A DNA stretch of 21,084 nt from Candidatus Binatia bacterium (GTDB lineage: Bacteria > Desulfobacterota_B > Binatia > UBA9968 > JAJDTQ01): assembly GCA_022827045.1 (NCBI GenBank), contig JAJDTQ010000111.1, forward strand, positions 1 to 21,084, given 5' to 3'. This document shows positions 20,756 through 21,084 of this stretch, in pieces (within the stretch, counting starts at the first letter, position 1; every line of letters begins with the position of its first letter). The position numbers and the translations under genes are program-made. The notes below the pieces were generated by a model. The model did no database searches. It worked only from the letters and a program-made list of their open reading frames with translations, and had not been told where the DNA came from.

Positions 20756-20860
20756 TCCGGCGTGGTCTTTGCTCTTTTCTTTGGCCCGGATTTGTGAAAG
20801 AAAGCAGGTTTAAGTTCGTGCGACATCTTGCAACGTGAAAGAAAACTCAGGAGGCTCATT
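20756..20860. other. Divergent intergenic region before second tctC
   Basis: The spacer holds the AGGAGG ribosome site (20849-20854, 6 nt before ATG 20861) and a direct repeat of GTGAAAGAAA at 20794-20803 and 20835-20844, 41 bases apart. No convincing promoter hexamers were found for either side. Together with the small ORF and hairpin this accounts for the 332 bases between the NuoE-like gene and tctC. Confidence 0.35.
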
Positions 20861-21084
20861 ATGACCAGTCGATTTCTCCGTGTCGTCATGGTTTCGGCGC
20901 TTGTCCTCGCGTTGGTTCCGTCCCTCGCAGTGGGAGCGGACGACTTCTTCAAGGGCAAGACCATTCGTTTCGTGGTCGGATTCTCTCCGGGCGGCGGTTT
21001 CGACACCTACACCCGGCTGATTGCCCGCCACTTCGGCAAACATGTCCCCGGCAACCCCAGGACGGTGGTTCAGAACCGGACCGG
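20861..21084 (+). CDS. TctC-family substrate-binding protein (5' part)
   Basis: The first 74 codons of a periplasmic binding protein that runs off the right edge. ATG 20861 has AGGAGG 6 nt upstream. Seen: a Sec signal peptide (hydrophobic core about 7-24, cleavage near AVGA-DD), then KGKTIRFVVG and PGGGFDTYTRL, the TctC/Bug opening. Over the 41 residues from DF to RT it has about 30 identities with the TctC at 1669-2712 (hand alignment), so the two are close paralogues. It is divergent from the small ORF/NuoE/F-like genes. Its substrate is unknown. Confidence 0.92.
   Translation, partial: MTSRFLRVVMVSALVLALVPSLAVGADDFFKGKTIRFVVGFSPGGGFDTYTRLIARHFGKHVPGNPRTVVQNRT

Noticed and set aside
20659..20826. 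Minus-strand frame beginning MSHELKPAFF
   Set aside because: No ribosome site, and it overlaps the 46-residue ORF in another frame whose codon pattern is far more coding-like.
1..21084. CRISPR array, tRNA/rRNA genes, toxin-antitoxin or phage genes
   Set aside because: No regularly spaced repeats, no cloverleaf or rRNA signature and no matching protein families were seen on either strand.

Overview
The window is about 21 kb of GC-rich bacterial DNA, coding-dense, with G/C-ending codons. It shows no phage, IS, tRNA, rRNA or CRISPR signal. The gene content (AddAB, TctC-type periplasmic binding proteins, LigAB-type dioxygenase, SDRs, NuoE/F-like subunits) and two interspersed inverted repeats containing CTACGCTCAGG fit a Gram-negative, proteobacterium-like environmental organism, perhaps an uncultured deltaproteobacterial or related lineage. 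This placement is inference; no marker gene settles it.

Layout. (1) 1-10695, minus strand, transcribed right to left: addB and addA (ATGA overlap), a nucleoside-phosphorylase-like gene (ATGA overlap with addA), a class II aldolase, a TctC-like solute-binding protein, an amidohydrolase interrupted by an in-frame TAA, and an SDR cut by the window edge. A DNA-repair unit is thus joined to a small catabolic/uptake unit. (2) 10696-13060: a solitary MBL-fold hydrolase flanked by two REP-like inverted repeats, then a plus-strand pair of a [2Fe-2S] ferredoxin-like protein with one cluster Cys replaced by Asp and an isocitrate-lyase/PEP-mutase superfamily lyase. (3) 12972-13994, minus: an L,D-transpeptidase whose 3' end overlaps the lyase tail to tail. 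(4) 14147-17116, plus: LigB-like and LigA-like dioxygenase subunits, an SDR lacking the YxxxK pair, a small probable alpha/beta-barrel protein, and a NudL-type Nudix hydrolase. (5) 17153-18935: a zinc-ribbon protein and a VOC protein (minus) divergent from aat (plus), with a 9-bp dyad between them, then a 61-residue SH3-like protein. (6) 18967-20755, minus: a small acidic protein, a hairpin with a T tract, a NuoE-like thioredoxin-fold [2Fe-2S] protein and a NuoF-like flavoprotein. (7) 20861-end: a second TctC-like binding protein cut by the window edge.

Working together. AddA and AddB form a helicase-nuclease for double-strand-break resection. The phosphorylase and aldolase could release and cleave a sugar phosphate, which recalls 5'-deoxynucleoside salvage, but no sugar isomerase is present. 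LigB/LigA with the SDR look like a ring-cleavage pathway fragment, yet both LigB and the SDR lack residues that are canonical in their families. The NuoE/F-like pair would be an NADH-oxidising diaphorase module for an oxidoreductase not present here. The most unusual signals are this recurring loss of canonical active-site or cluster residues (phosphorylase, ferredoxin, LigB, SDR), the small-ORF/terminator leader in front of the NuoE/F-like pair, and the nonsense codon in the amidohydrolase. I do not see a clearly recognisable new defence or mobile system.
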